From Cyanobacteria bacterium UBA11372 (GTDB taxonomy: Bacteria; Cyanobacteriota; Cyanobacteriia; Cyanobacteriales; Aerosakkonemataceae), in NCBI GenBank assembly GCA_003486675.1, contig DNGG01000415.1, positions 1 to 25,225 of the forward strand: a DNA stretch of 25,225 bases. The letters are read 5' to 3'. Below, in pieces: positions 12,726 through 20,878 of the stretch. The notes beneath the pieces are model-generated. The model saw only the letters and a list, made by a program, of their open reading frames with translations, ran no database searches and was not told the origin of the DNA. Numbering within the stretch: position 1 is the stretch's first letter; every line of letters begins with the position of its first letter. Made by a program: the position numbers and the translations under genes.

Positions 12726-13014
12726 AATTGATACCTAATTTAATTTCTTGACTCATCCCTTTGAAAGGTTTGATGCTGGCATTCTCTCCAAAATGCAAGA
12801 ATCGTGCGCCGCAGAAAAGGCTGTTAAGCGCTGTTAAGAACAGGACTTAAGGATTTTGTTTTAAATTTTTTTAAGCCAAAGCCAGAAAATGTTTCAGCTA
12901 CTCTAAAATCTAGAAACTGAAATTTACTAACTCCTTTAAAATCGGCAAAAAGCTGTTATCTGCCTTCAGCTCGACTAAAGTCCCGTTAACCCGGAGATAA
13001 TCTATACAACTTCA
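12726..13014. promoter_or_regulatory. Divergent promoter region, CHAP gene and STAND-kinase-pilin genes
   Basis: A 289-base AT-rich gap with no gene. It must carry promoters for both directions. A short direct repeat GCTGTTAAG occurs twice at about 12820-12838. No convincing -35/-10 pair or operator can be named. Confidence 0.4.
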
Positions 13015-14340
13015 ATGACTTCACGCACAGCCAGACGCAAACGGGGTCAGATACTGACTGAAACAGGATTGGAGAAAATTAAGGAGGCGATCGCAAAAGC
13101 GTTTCCAAATGGATACACCTTACCAGACATATCAGCACGAACTGAACGGACTCACTCTGCTGATAATCCAAAGTCGAGCAATTTTGTATCTAATGATACG
13201 ATTTCCCATATATTGAATCGACGGGCAGGGGCTGATAAATCGAAGCTAGAGAGTCTTTTCAGAGCCTTTGGGTTGAATCTGGAGCCGGATGACCATAAGG
13301 CTGCCGCCGATCATTTTGGGCATCAAGCAGCGAACAGCAACCAGCGCCAGGATTGGGGCGAAGCCCCAGATGTCTCGGTTTTCTACGGACGTACTGAAGA
13401 ATTAGCCAAGCTAGAGCAATGGATTCTAACAGATCGCTGCCGACTGGTGCTGCTGTGGGGTATGGCAGGGATTGGCAAACGATTTCTGTCTGTGAAGCTG
13501 GCGCAACAGATTACCGATAAATTTGAATATACGATCTGGCGAAGCCTCCGCCACGCTCCACCTATCCAAGACATCCTGACAGATCTGATCGAATTCTTCT
13601 CTGACGAGCAGGAAACGGATTTACCAACAACCGTCGCCAGTGGCATCTCGCGGCTAATAAAGTGTTTACAAACGAACCGCTGTCTGGTGGTACTTGATGG
13701 AGTAGAAACGGTTCAGGAAAGAAGATATCCAGAGCGATATCAGGAGTATGAGATGTTATTTAGACAAGTAGGTGAATCGGAGCATCGGAGCTGTTTAGTG
13801 CTGACCAGTTCGGAGAAACCTAGAGAAATTGACTTATTGGAAAGCAGAACTGGCCCCGTGCGTTCTTACAAAATACAGGGTTTGACGCTAGATGCAGCAC
13901 GGGAGATCCTTAGAGAAGTAGGGTTAGTTGACGAAAATGAATGGGATAGCATCATCGAACACTATAGAAGTAATCCTTTATATCTGAAGATAGTTTCGGC
14001 TTGTATTGTTAAAATATTTGCAGGGAAAGCCTCTAATTTTATTGAAAAAAATACAACATTTTTGGGGCGAATAGAAAAAGTTTTAGAACAGCAGTTTGAG
14101 CAAATACACAATTTAGAAATAAAGGTAATGCGCCAGTTAGCGATTGCTCGCGATTCGCTTGGCATCGACCAATTGAGATCGGAGATTTCCCCACCCATAT
14201 CAACCTCCAAATTAATGGAGGCGCTGGATTCTTTGCTATGTCTATCTTTGATTGAAAAAATTACAGAAGGAGATGAAGACCTTTTCACACTCCAGCCTGT
14301 AGTTAGGAAGTACGTTATTAATCGTTTCGGTCAAATATAA
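13015..14340 (+). CDS. NB-ARC/STAND NTPase without sensor repeats, altered Walker A
   Basis: A 441-residue protein. Residues 1-95 look like a helical DNA-binding or effector-association domain (LTETGLEKIKEAIAKAF, then DTISHILNRRAGADKSKLES). WGEAPDVSVFYGRTEELAKL leads into the nucleotide-binding domain: Walker A GMAGIGKR (149-156), Walker B LVVLD (224-228), the sensor-like LVLTSSEKPRE, GLTLDAAREIL and the NPLYLKIV motif (320-327). A winged-helix region follows to VRKYVINRFGQI. Close cyanobacterial relatives, as I recall them, read GKT at the P-loop and continue into WD40 repeats. Here the Thr/Ser is Arg and the protein stops exactly where the repeats would start. It may bind but not hydrolyse nucleotide. 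It lies 17 bases upstream of a kinase gene and probably forms an operon with it. Confidence 0.88.
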   Translation: MTSRTARRKRGQILTETGLEKIKEAIAKAFPNGYTLPDISARTERTHSADNPKSSNFVSNDTISHILNRRAGADKSKLESLFRAFGLNLEPDDHKAAADHFGHQAANSNQRQDWGEAPDVSVFYGRTEELAKLEQWILTDRCRLVLLWGMAGIGKRFLSVKLAQQITDKFEYTIWRSLRHAPPIQDILTDLIEFFSDEQETDLPTTVASGISRLIKCLQTNRCLVVLDGVETVQERRYPERYQEYEMLFRQVGESEHRSCLVLTSSEKPREIDLLESRTGPVRSYKIQGLTLDAAREILREVGLVDENEWDSIIEHYRSNPLYLKIVSACIVKIFAGKASNFIEKNTTFLGRIEKVLEQQFEQIHNLEIKVMRQLAIARDSLGIDQLRSEISPPISTSKLMEALDSLLCLSLIEKITEGDEDLFTLQPVVRKYVINRFGQI

Positions 14341-14357
14341 AGTGAATTAAAACAACC

Positions 14358-15740
14358 ATGATTCAGGCAGGAATGTTAATTCGAGAGCGCTATCGGGTTG
14401 TTCAAGAGCTAGGTAAAGGAGGAGGATTTGGCAAAATCTTTGAAGTGGATGACAGAGGAACACCAAAAGTTCTAAAAGTTCTGAATCTCGAACAATTTTG
14501 CAACCCCGAAGACAAACAAAAGGTGCTTTCTCTATTTAAGCGGGAAGCAGATGTCTTGAAGCGGCTTAATCATCCTGGCATTGCCAGAGTGGAACCAGAA
14601 GATGGATATTTCACTTGGCTAGAGTCCGCCCGCGAACCGTTTCACTGCTTGGTTATGGAGAAAATTGATGGACATAATTTAGAGGAGTGGCTAGAGCAGA
14701 GGGGTAATCAACCCATCACAAAAGAACAAGCAATTGAATGGTTAAAACAACTGGTAAAAATACTGAAATACTTGCATGAACAGCATTTTTTTCACCGGGA
14801 CATTAAGCCATCCAACATCATGTTGAAACCTGATGGGCAGCTTGTGTTGATTGATTTTGGAACAGTGAGGGAAGTCACCAACACTTATCTATCCAAAATC
14901 TCTGAGCAACGTGAGGTAACAGTATTGCATTCAGAATATTACACCCCACCGGAGCAAATAAATGGAAACTCTGTGCCACAATCTGATTTCTATGCTCTCG
15001 GTTGCACTCTTGTTTGTCTGCTAACAGGAAAATGCTTAAAGGAGCTTCCTAAAGATCCTCAAACTCATAAATTCATTTGGCGAAACCATGCCCCGACGGT
15101 AGGCGAACCGCTTGCCAATTTGATTGATTGGCTGATAGCTCCATTGCCAAGAGAGCGACCTGAAAATACACAAGTAATTTTGGAATATTTAGAAGCTGTT
15201 GAAAAGGGGTTGCCAATATTCCAAAAGTCGGCAGTAGTTCCTCGGAATTGGCAATATTGGTTCAGCCAACCTTTTCGCCATCCGTTAAAAATACTTTTTC
15301 TATTGCTTATAGTTTCAATATTTCCCTTGGCAATACTTTTAGTGCGAACTACAGTGATAGATAGACCCCTATGCCGTAGTCACTTATGTATTGGGCGCAA
15401 TCCAAAAGACAGCACATGCGACAAAGATGCGATAACTATAACGACTAGAGACAAGGGTTATGCACCTTCATTTGTTGAGGTTGAACTGAGGTATTCATGG
15501 CGATGCAATTCAACGTGGGTCAGAACTACAGGACAACTTTTTCCCAGAACTGATTACCTTGAAGATACTCAAGGAAAAAAATACGGTGCATCTCAAGAGA
15601 TTCAACTTCCATCTGGGGAGATGATACGTTACACCAATATGGGACCTGGAGACATTGAGATCAGAGCTTGTAGTCAACCCTCAAGTGGCGAACCAAAATG
15701 TACGAGTTTTGTCAATCCTTCCCTTGTCCCACCAAATTAA
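14358..15740 (+). CDS. Membrane Ser/Thr protein kinase with extracytoplasmic DUF2690-like domain
   Basis: A 460-residue Hanks-type kinase. The glycine loop is GKGGGFG (19-25), Lys40 lies in VLKVL, Glu63 in KREADVL, the catalytic loop is HRDIKPSN (146-153), DFG is at 166-168 and the PPE region at 197-199, then SDFYALGCTL. All catalytic residues are present, so it should be active. A single membrane helix follows (about 309-330, KILFLLLIVSIFPLAILLVR). The outer C-terminal domain (339-453) has six cysteines in the pattern C-x4-C-x9-C ... C ... C-x9-C, with CIGRNP, CDKDAIT, VELRYSWRCNSTW and LEDTQGKKYG. This matches what I recall of DUF2690. The next gene encodes the same domain on a pilin stem. 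Likely role: sensing an external signal and phosphorylating cytoplasmic targets, perhaps the STAND protein encoded just upstream. Confidence 0.9.
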   Translation: MIQAGMLIRERYRVVQELGKGGGFGKIFEVDDRGTPKVLKVLNLEQFCNPEDKQKVLSLFKREADVLKRLNHPGIARVEPEDGYFTWLESAREPFHCLVMEKIDGHNLEEWLEQRGNQPITKEQAIEWLKQLVKILKYLHEQHFFHRDIKPSNIMLKPDGQLVLIDFGTVREVTNTYLSKISEQREVTVLHSEYYTPPEQINGNSVPQSDFYALGCTLVCLLTGKCLKELPKDPQTHKFIWRNHAPTVGEPLANLIDWLIAPLPRERPENTQVILEYLEAVEKGLPIFQKSAVVPRNWQYWFSQPFRHPLKILFLLLIVSIFPLAILLVRTTVIDRPLCRSHLCIGRNPKDSTCDKDAITITTRDKGYAPSFVEVELRYSWRCNSTWVRTTGQLFPRTDYLEDTQGKKYGASQEIQLPSGEMIRYTNMGPGDIEIRACSQPSSGEPKCTSFVNPSLVPPN

Positions 15741-15805
15741 TGCGGTGGATAAATCTAACTTAAATGATAGCGCTTGTAGCTAAATTTATGGTGTTCTCAA
15801 CGGCG

Positions 15806-16279
15806 ATGAAAAAGTTCGTAAAGACCGCCAACCAAGGTTGGACTTTAATAGAAACTTTAATTGTAATTGTTATGATTGGAATCCTTTCGGCTATTGCTAT
15901 CCCGACTTACTTGGGAATAATCAAAAAATTTGCTCCCTTGTGTCGTGGAGAATCATGTATTAATCGCGATCCCAGAGAACAAAAATGTGACAAAGATGCC
16001 AGAACAATAGATTTAAGTTTATTACCCGACGGAACTAAGCTTGAACTAAGGTTCTCAGGGAGATGTAATGCAGCTTGGGCAAAAGCTGAGGTACAGTATG
16101 GTTCAATGGCAATTGGCTCAATGCTCTATGTTGAAGATTTTCAAGGTAATAAATACGGTCTATACACAGTTGAGTCTGACGGAATTAATCAACATTACGG
16201 TAGTATGGGGCCTGGTAGCAACCTTAAAGCATGTGTTAAATTGCCAAGTGGTGAAGCAATGTGTACGAATGATGACTGA
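15806..16279 (+). CDS. Type IV pilin-like protein with DUF2690-like domain
   Basis: From ATG 15806 the protein is 157 residues, with a short basic leader MKKFVKTANQG. A prepilin cleavage site follows, Gly before WTLIETLIVIVMIGILSAIA, with Glu at +5. This is the type IV pilin/pseudopilin signature. ATGs at 15764 and 15788 are alternative starts; I prefer 15806 because it gives a typical leader length. After the helix comes a domain of about 110 residues with six cysteines: CRGESC, CDKDARTI, LELRFSGRCNAAW, VEDFQGNKYG, MGPGSN and C-x9-C at the end. It is clearly homologous to the outer domain of the adjacent kinase. Expected to be processed by a prepilin peptidase and assembled in, or anchored by, a pilus or pseudopilus. 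It is 23-65 bases from the kinase stop, so probably the same transcript. Confidence 0.88.
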   Translation: MKKFVKTANQGWTLIETLIVIVMIGILSAIAIPTYLGIIKKFAPLCRGESCINRDPREQKCDKDARTIDLSLLPDGTKLELRFSGRCNAAWAKAEVQYGSMAIGSMLYVEDFQGNKYGLYTVESDGINQHYGSMGPGSNLKACVKLPSGEAMCTNDD

Positions 16280-16398
16280 CAAAATATAAGAATTCAGATT
16301 GAGGACTTGACAAGCAAAAAATTTTCCCACTCACAATCCCCGAAAATAAACCTTTTTTAACTTACCTGTGGAAAAGAAGTTGCGATCGCTTAATTTCC

Positions 16399-16986
16399 TC
16401 ACTCTTCTACATTCTCAAATTCAATCCGTTCATAAATATCACTTAATGGCATTTGAAAATCTATCGAATCAAGTCCTAAAACTGCATCCGATGATTCATA
16501 ATAAGTCAAACTCCACTTACCCTCAGCAGTTTTAACCAACTGCTCAACCTGAAATTTGTATTGATCGATTAAGATATATTCTCGAAACTCAGGTATTGAC
16601 CGATAATAATCAAACTTATCTCCTCGATCGTAGTTTCTGGTTGAATTAGATAAAACTTCAACAATTAACAAAGGATTCGTTACCTCCGTTGTACCACTTC
16701 CTTCATAAACAGGTTCTCCTTGAATCACCATCACATCCGGATACACATAACGACGATAACGCGGTATCCATAAGCGAACATCGCTCATAAAAATCTCGTA
16801 ATTTTGCCCTTTCACTGTCAAGGGAAATTTTCGGCAAACATTAAGGGCAATCTTGTTATGATTCGTTGTTCCGCCAGCGATCGCAATAATCTCTCCATCA
16901 TGGTACTCGCTTTTGGATTCAGCGGTTTCCTCTAATGCCAAATATTCTTCGCGGGTGTAGTAGCGTTTTTCGGTTTTAGTTTGCAT
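16399..16986 (-). CDS. Uma2-family endonuclease-like protein
   Basis: A 195-residue member of the DUF820/Uma2 family, which is greatly expanded in cyanobacteria and has a PD-(D/E)XK nuclease fold. Motifs: YTREEYLALEETAESKSEYH at the start, GEIIAIAGGTTNHN, then the fold's active-site strand elements YPDVMVI and LLIVEVLSNST followed by YDRGDKFDYYRSIPEFREYI and LIDQ. The likely metal ligands Asp (PDV) and Glu (VEV) and the downstream Lys are present. An AGGGGAAAG site precedes the ATG. The physiological role of the family is not settled. It converges with the pilin gene and shows no functional link to it. Confidence 0.9.
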   Translation of the reverse strand: MQTKTEKRYYTREEYLALEETAESKSEYHDGEIIAIAGGTTNHNKIALNVCRKFPLTVKGQNYEIFMSDVRLWIPRYRRYVYPDVMVIQGEPVYEGSGTTEVTNPLLIVEVLSNSTRNYDRGDKFDYYRSIPEFREYILIDQYKFQVEQLVKTAEGKWSLTYYESSDAVLGLDSIDFQMPLSDIYERIEFENVEE

Positions 16987-17020
16987 ATCTTTCCCCTAAT
17001 AGATATCTGCAATAATTATT

Positions 17021-17043
17021 GTGGGGTGGGCATTCTGCCCGCC
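17021..17043. repeat. Intergenic copy of the GTGGGGTGGGCAT repeat
   Basis: GTGGGGTGGGCATTCTGCCC followed by GCC, the same family as the repeat inserted in egtB (5791-5883), here in the gap between an acyl-CoA synthetase gene and the Uma2 gene. Confidence 0.85.
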
Positions 17044-17066
17044 TTTAGATACTTTTTTGGATAGGT

Positions 17067-18680
17067 CTAATTAATCCGCTTGTCATAACCTACCCATTCT
17101 TTTTCCCGCAACAGATATTTTTGCACTTTACCCGTTGCAGTTTTAGGCAATTCGCAAAATTCTACAGCTTTGGGACATTTAAAAAGTGCTAAATGCTGGC
17201 GACAAAACTGGATAATTTCCTTCTCCGTTGTCTTAGTATCTGGTTTTAAAGTTACAAAAGCTTTGGGAACTTCACCCCTCGTTTCATCTGGGATAGAAAT
17301 AACCGCAACTTCCAACACATCGGGATGTTTGTAAATTGCCCGTTCGACTTCAATGGTGGAAATATTTACACCAGTGCTAATAATTATATCTTTCGCCCGA
17401 TCTCTTAATTCAATATACCCATCGGGATACATTACAGCTAAGTCGCCGCTGTGAAACCATCCGCCGCGAAAGGCATTTGCAGTCGCTTCGGGGTCGTTAA
17501 AATAACCCTTCATCACGTTATTTCCCCGCATGACAACTTCGCCCATTGTTTCGCCATCGGCGGGGATATCGTTCATATCTTTATCGACAACGCGCATTTC
17601 TGCTGCATGGATATAAGGAACTCCCTGTCTCGCTTTCAGGCGGGCGCGTTCTTCTATAGGTAAATTATCCCAAGGTTTTTGCCATTCGCATATGCTATGA
17701 GGACCGTAAGTTTCTGTTAAACCATAAGTGTGGGTAATCTCAATTCCCAATTCTTCCATCGCCTGAATTATTGTGGGCGATGGGGGTGCGCCAGCGGTGG
17801 TGACGCGCAACGGATGGGATAGGGATAGTTTGGCGATCGCTCGATCATTTACTAACACGATCAAAATCGTTGGTGAACCGCAAAAATGTGTTACCCCCTC
17901 ACTCATCAGCAAATTGATTGCCGTTTCTGGATAGAACTTTCGCAAGCAAACATGGGTTCCCCCTACCGCCGTTACTCCCCAAGTAAAACACCATCCATTG
18001 CAATGAAACATTGGCAGCGTCCACAGATAAACACTTTGACTGTTCATTCCCACTTCTAAAGCTTCGCCCAAAGCGTTCAAATATGCGCCGCGATGCGTGT
18101 ACATCACACCTTTAGGGTTTCCACTCGTGCCGCTGGTATAGTTAATAGATATTAGGTCTGTTTCATCTTCTAAACAAGATGAAACTGCTTCTGCTGTGCC
18201 TTCATTTAGAAAGGTTTCGTATTCCATTCCGGGCAATTGTTCGCCCTGAATTTCGGCTTGGTCATCTACAATATTGACAATTGCTTCAACGCTTTCTAGT
18301 TCTGCTCTTACCGATGCGACTAAGTGGGAAAATTCGGTATCGATGAAAACTAAACGCGCTCCGCAGTCGTTTAAAATATGGCGAATATCTTTAGATGATA
18401 GGCGGATATTAATCGCAACTAAAACGCCTCCCGCGTGAGGGACGCCGAAATGTGCTTCCAACATTGGGGGTATATTGGGACAGATGAAGGCTATGCGATC
18501 GCCTTTTTTTATCCCCCACTTTTGCAAAGCACTCGCCAATTGCTTGACACGGGCGACAAATTGTGCATATGTCCACCGCTTTTGCCGATAAACAATCGCA
18601 TCTTTATCCCGAAACACAGTCGCAGTGCGCTCGATAAAGCTTTGAGGTGTTAGAAAAGAATATGAAACAGAATTAGTCAT
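17067..18680 (-). CDS. Acyl-CoA synthetase (AMP-forming)
   Basis: A 537-residue adenylate-forming enzyme that activates a carboxylic acid with ATP and CoA. Motifs in order: YTSGTSGNPKGVMYTHRG (P-loop, A3), CNGWCFTWG, AGAPPSP, THTYGLTETYGP (A5), GWFHSGDLAVMYPDGYIELR (A7), DRAKDIIISTGVNIS (A8), and the C-terminal PKTATGKVQKYLLR with the catalytic lysine. It begins with the usual FIERTATVFRDKDAIVYRQK block. Length and motifs fit the fatty-acyl-CoA ligase group of medium- and long-chain type; chain length cannot be read from the sequence. It is an isolated gene on the minus strand with repeat copies on both sides. Confidence 0.93.
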   Translation of the reverse strand: MTNSVSYSFLTPQSFIERTATVFRDKDAIVYRQKRWTYAQFVARVKQLASALQKWGIKKGDRIAFICPNIPPMLEAHFGVPHAGGVLVAINIRLSSKDIRHILNDCGARLVFIDTEFSHLVASVRAELESVEAIVNIVDDQAEIQGEQLPGMEYETFLNEGTAEAVSSCLEDETDLISINYTSGTSGNPKGVMYTHRGAYLNALGEALEVGMNSQSVYLWTLPMFHCNGWCFTWGVTAVGGTHVCLRKFYPETAINLLMSEGVTHFCGSPTILIVLVNDRAIAKLSLSHPLRVTTAGAPPSPTIIQAMEELGIEITHTYGLTETYGPHSICEWQKPWDNLPIEERARLKARQGVPYIHAAEMRVVDKDMNDIPADGETMGEVVMRGNNVMKGYFNDPEATANAFRGGWFHSGDLAVMYPDGYIELRDRAKDIIISTGVNISTIEVERAIYKHPDVLEVAVISIPDETRGEVPKAFVTLKPDTKTTEKEIIQFCRQHLALFKCPKAVEFCELPKTATGKVQKYLLREKEWVGYDKRIN

Positions 18681-18697
18681 AGTTGGTTATTAGATTT

Positions 18698-18725
18698 TTC
18701 TTGTGGGATGGGCATTCTGCCCGTC
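18698..18725. repeat. Intergenic copy of the GTGGGATGGGCAT repeat
   Basis: TCTTGTGGGATGGGCATTCT then GCCCGTC, a second intergenic member of the family inserted in egtB. It lies 18 bases before the acyl-CoA synthetase start on the minus strand. Confidence 0.85.
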
Positions 18726-18778
18726 TTTCTTGTGAGATTAGGATTAAAATTAGGCTCTAGAGAAAGATCTATTTAACG

Positions 18779-18826
18779 AACCACAGAGAAACAGAGGACG
18801 CAGAGGTAAGAGGTAGGCAGAGATGG
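18779..18826. repeat. CACAGAG-type dispersed repeat
   Basis: AACCACAGAGAAACAGAGGA and the following GCAGAGGTAAGAGG form a purine-rich degenerate repeat of a type common between cyanobacterial genes. No function is apparent. Confidence 0.6.
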
Positions 18827-18841
18827 TTGGTTTTATTAGAG

Positions 18842-18873
18842 AAATAAGGGATTAGAGGTTATAATCCTTATTT
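18842..18873 (-). terminator. Candidate terminator of the DUF423 gene
   Basis: AAATAAGGGATTA and TAATCCTTATTT form a 12-bp stem with one bulged G, 25 bases past the minus-strand stop at 18898. On the minus strand a T-containing stretch (CTCTAATAAAA) follows but no clean T-run, so confidence is moderate. Confidence 0.5.
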
Positions 18874-18897
18874 CGTTGGTTATGTTTGGTTTCGGGA

Positions 18898-19278
18898 TTA
18901 ATATTTCAGGTTAAAAGCGGCAACTGCCAAACAACCCCATCCAATCAAAAATGCTGCACCGCCGATGGGGGTAATTGCGCCCAGCCATTTGATACCGGAT
19001 AAACTGAGGGCATATAAGCTACCTGAAAAAATCGCAATCCCGGCGATAAAGGCAAATCCTGCTGCGTTGAGAAATGGCGGCGGCGTCTCGACGCGAGTTA
19101 ACAGCAAGGCGACTAATAATAGGGCTAGGGCGTGATACATTTGATAGCGAGCCGCAGTCTCGAAAATTTCGATTGCCCGTTCCGTGAGTTTATCCTTTAA
19201 AGCGTGGGAAGCAAACGCCCCAGCCGCAACGGCAAGACCTGCTAGGATGGATGCGATCGCCATAAAAATCTGAGTCAT
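18898..19278 (-). CDS. DUF423 small membrane protein
   Basis: A 126-residue integral membrane protein of unknown function. It has the family's recognisable start (IASILAGLAVAAGAFASHAL), the amphipathic KDKLTERAIEIFETAARYQM, then YHALALLLVALLL and two more helices with GSLYALSL and ITPIGGAAFLIGW. Four membrane helices are predicted. Its leader contains TTTAGAT-like heptamer repeats. The nearest upstream gene on the strand is chlM, 155 bases away, so it may be a separate unit. Confidence 0.92.
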   Translation of the reverse strand: MTQIFMAIASILAGLAVAAGAFASHALKDKLTERAIEIFETAARYQMYHALALLLVALLLTRVETPPPFLNAAGFAFIAGIAIFSGSLYALSLSGIKWLGAITPIGGAAFLIGWGCLAVAAFNLKY

Positions 19279-19433
19279 AAGAATTTTAGATTTTAGATTT
19301 GAGATTGCAGATTGTCAGAAAAACAAAAGCACAACACAGATTGCCAACTCACACGCATCATTATACCCTCCATAAATCCGTGCATCCGAGTTAAAAATCC
19401 GTGCTGTGCAAGGTTGTGCCATTAAACGCCAAC

Positions 19434-20120
19434 TTACTTACGAGTTGCTTCCAGCATCCGCGAGAAATAAAAGCGAGTACTCGTCAATTCCTTGCGACCG
19501 ATTGTAAAACCATTGCTTTGCAGTATTTTGATAATATCTGCTTCGCGGTGTAGATAGGCGCGAGTTGCTTTAGAAGGGCCGGGAAAGAAATCGCCGATTT
19601 TTTTCAGTAAACTGTAGATCGCGGTCTTAGGCGCAAAACTCAGAATCAAGCGAGACTCTGCCAAAGATGCGAGATGGGAAATCATCTCAGCCGCTTTTTC
19701 TTGGGGATAATGGATTAGAACATCCAAGCACACAACGGTATTGTAGCGACCGCTAAGGGTTTCTAAATCCTGCACGGCGAAGGTAGGATTTTCCCCATTA
19801 CCCAAAACATTTTTTGCTCTTTCCTTCGCTTCTTCCACCATTTTTTCGGAAATATCGCTGGCGTAAACTTTAGCACCAGCTTCAGCGAGGGGGATACTGA
19901 GACTGCCGACGCCGCATCCAGCATCGCAGATTGATAGTCCTGCTAGATTACCATCGGATTTTAGCCAGTCGAGTAAGGTATCGACTGTCTGTTGATGTCC
20001 TTGGCGGATATCTAACTGAACTTTGTTTACCTCCCCGTCGCCGTAGATGCGCCGCCAGCGGTCAAATCCGATAGCGTTGAAGTATTCCCGAACAACTGTT
20101 TTATCGTCAACTGCGTTCAT
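19434..20120 (-). CDS. chlM: Magnesium-protoporphyrin IX methyltransferase
   Basis: ChlM methylates the C13 propionate of Mg-protoporphyrin IX using SAM, the step after Mg chelation in chlorophyll synthesis. The 228-residue length is typical. Distinctive are VREYFNAIGFDRWRRIYGDG (residues 10-29) and the SAM-binding motif ICDAGCGVGSLSIPLA (64-79), then VYASDISEKMVEEAKERA, VVCLDVLIHYPQEKA and LILSFAPKT. The C-terminus (GRKELTSTRFYFSRMLEA) is also as in the family. It lies 72 bases downstream of a site-2 protease gene on the same strand, so co-transcription is possible. It is the best single marker that the host is a chlorophyll-making phototroph. Confidence 0.95.
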   Translation of the reverse strand: MNAVDDKTVVREYFNAIGFDRWRRIYGDGEVNKVQLDIRQGHQQTVDTLLDWLKSDGNLAGLSICDAGCGVGSLSIPLAEAGAKVYASDISEKMVEEAKERAKNVLGNGENPTFAVQDLETLSGRYNTVVCLDVLIHYPQEKAAEMISHLASLAESRLILSFAPKTAIYSLLKKIGDFFPGPSKATRAYLHREADIIKILQSNGFTIGRKELTSTRFYFSRMLEATRK

Positions 20121-20192
20121 AACGTTGGATTTTTCTGCACTGTTCCCAACGTTTCAATTTACCATTGTCCGCGCTCAGTTAGGCATCCAAAT

Positions 20193-20804
20193 TCAGCCCA
20201 TGCCACTCGCTGTGGCGATAACTACATTTGAAATCGCGTACAATCCCTCAGAGAACCCGGGACTGATAAACAGAATCATCAAAGCAAATAACCCAAATGG
20301 GCTATCTTTTAGCGGTTTTAAGGCTGGGAAAAGTTCGCTGAATACGTAAAACCCATCCAAAGGTGGAATTGGTAGTAAATTGAAAATAAACAAACACAAA
20401 TTAATAGTGGCTCCCAGGTAAAGAAATTGATAGCTTAAAATTCCATCAATTGGAGGGCTGGAGGACAATCTGAGCAGCAGAATAAACAATAATGCTAAAA
20501 CCAAATTTAGCAATGGCCCTGCGGCAGACACCAAAATATTTCCCCATTTGGGAGAACGAAATTTAGATGGTTTGACGGGCATTTCCCCCCAGCAGATACC
20601 GCCAATACATAGAAAAATAATCGATTCCCAACCCATATGAACGATTGGGTTGATCGTCATGTGACCAGTTTTTTTGGGCGTATCGTCTCCCTGACTTATA
20701 GCCGCAAAGCCATGTGCGAGTTCGTGCAAGCTAACTGAGAGGATGAGGATTAAAACTATTCTGAAAAACAGCAGGGGATTGGTAGCAAGGGTTTGAATAA
20801 ACAT
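20193..20804 (-). CDS. M50 site-2-protease-like membrane metalloprotease
   Basis: A 203-residue intramembrane zinc metalloprotease-like protein. The zinc motif HELAH (HExxH) lies in the first third, in SVSLHELAHGFAAISQGD, followed by KKTGHMTINPIVHMGWESII. AAGPLLNLVLALL and the third ligand region NLLPIPPLDGFYVF (the NxxPxPxLDG type) come later. Four to five membrane helices are expected. It lacks PDZ and CBS domains, like the short S2P-M50-like-1 group. The substrate is unknown; cyanobacteria carry several such proteins that may cleave anti-sigma factors. It is upstream of chlM on the same strand. Confidence 0.93.
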   Translation of the reverse strand: MFIQTLATNPLLFFRIVLILILSVSLHELAHGFAAISQGDDTPKKTGHMTINPIVHMGWESIIFLCIGGICWGEMPVKPSKFRSPKWGNILVSAAGPLLNLVLALLFILLLRLSSSPPIDGILSYQFLYLGATINLCLFIFNLLPIPPLDGFYVFSELFPALKPLKDSPFGLFALMILFISPGFSEGLYAISNVVIATASGMG

Positions 20805-20878
20805 CGCGCTTCCTGGGTTTTCTCAACAATCGCAGAATACCCAGTAGCTACAAAATGGGCATCGGTAATTCCCGAAAT

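Noticed and set aside
13383..13646. Minus-strand frames within the STAND gene (also 13962-14288)
   Set aside because: Antisense shadows of a gene with clear NTPase motifs on the plus strand.
16068..16289. Plus-strand 73-codon frame within the pilin-like gene
   Set aside because: Out of frame in a region where the main frame shows conserved cysteines shared with the kinase domain.
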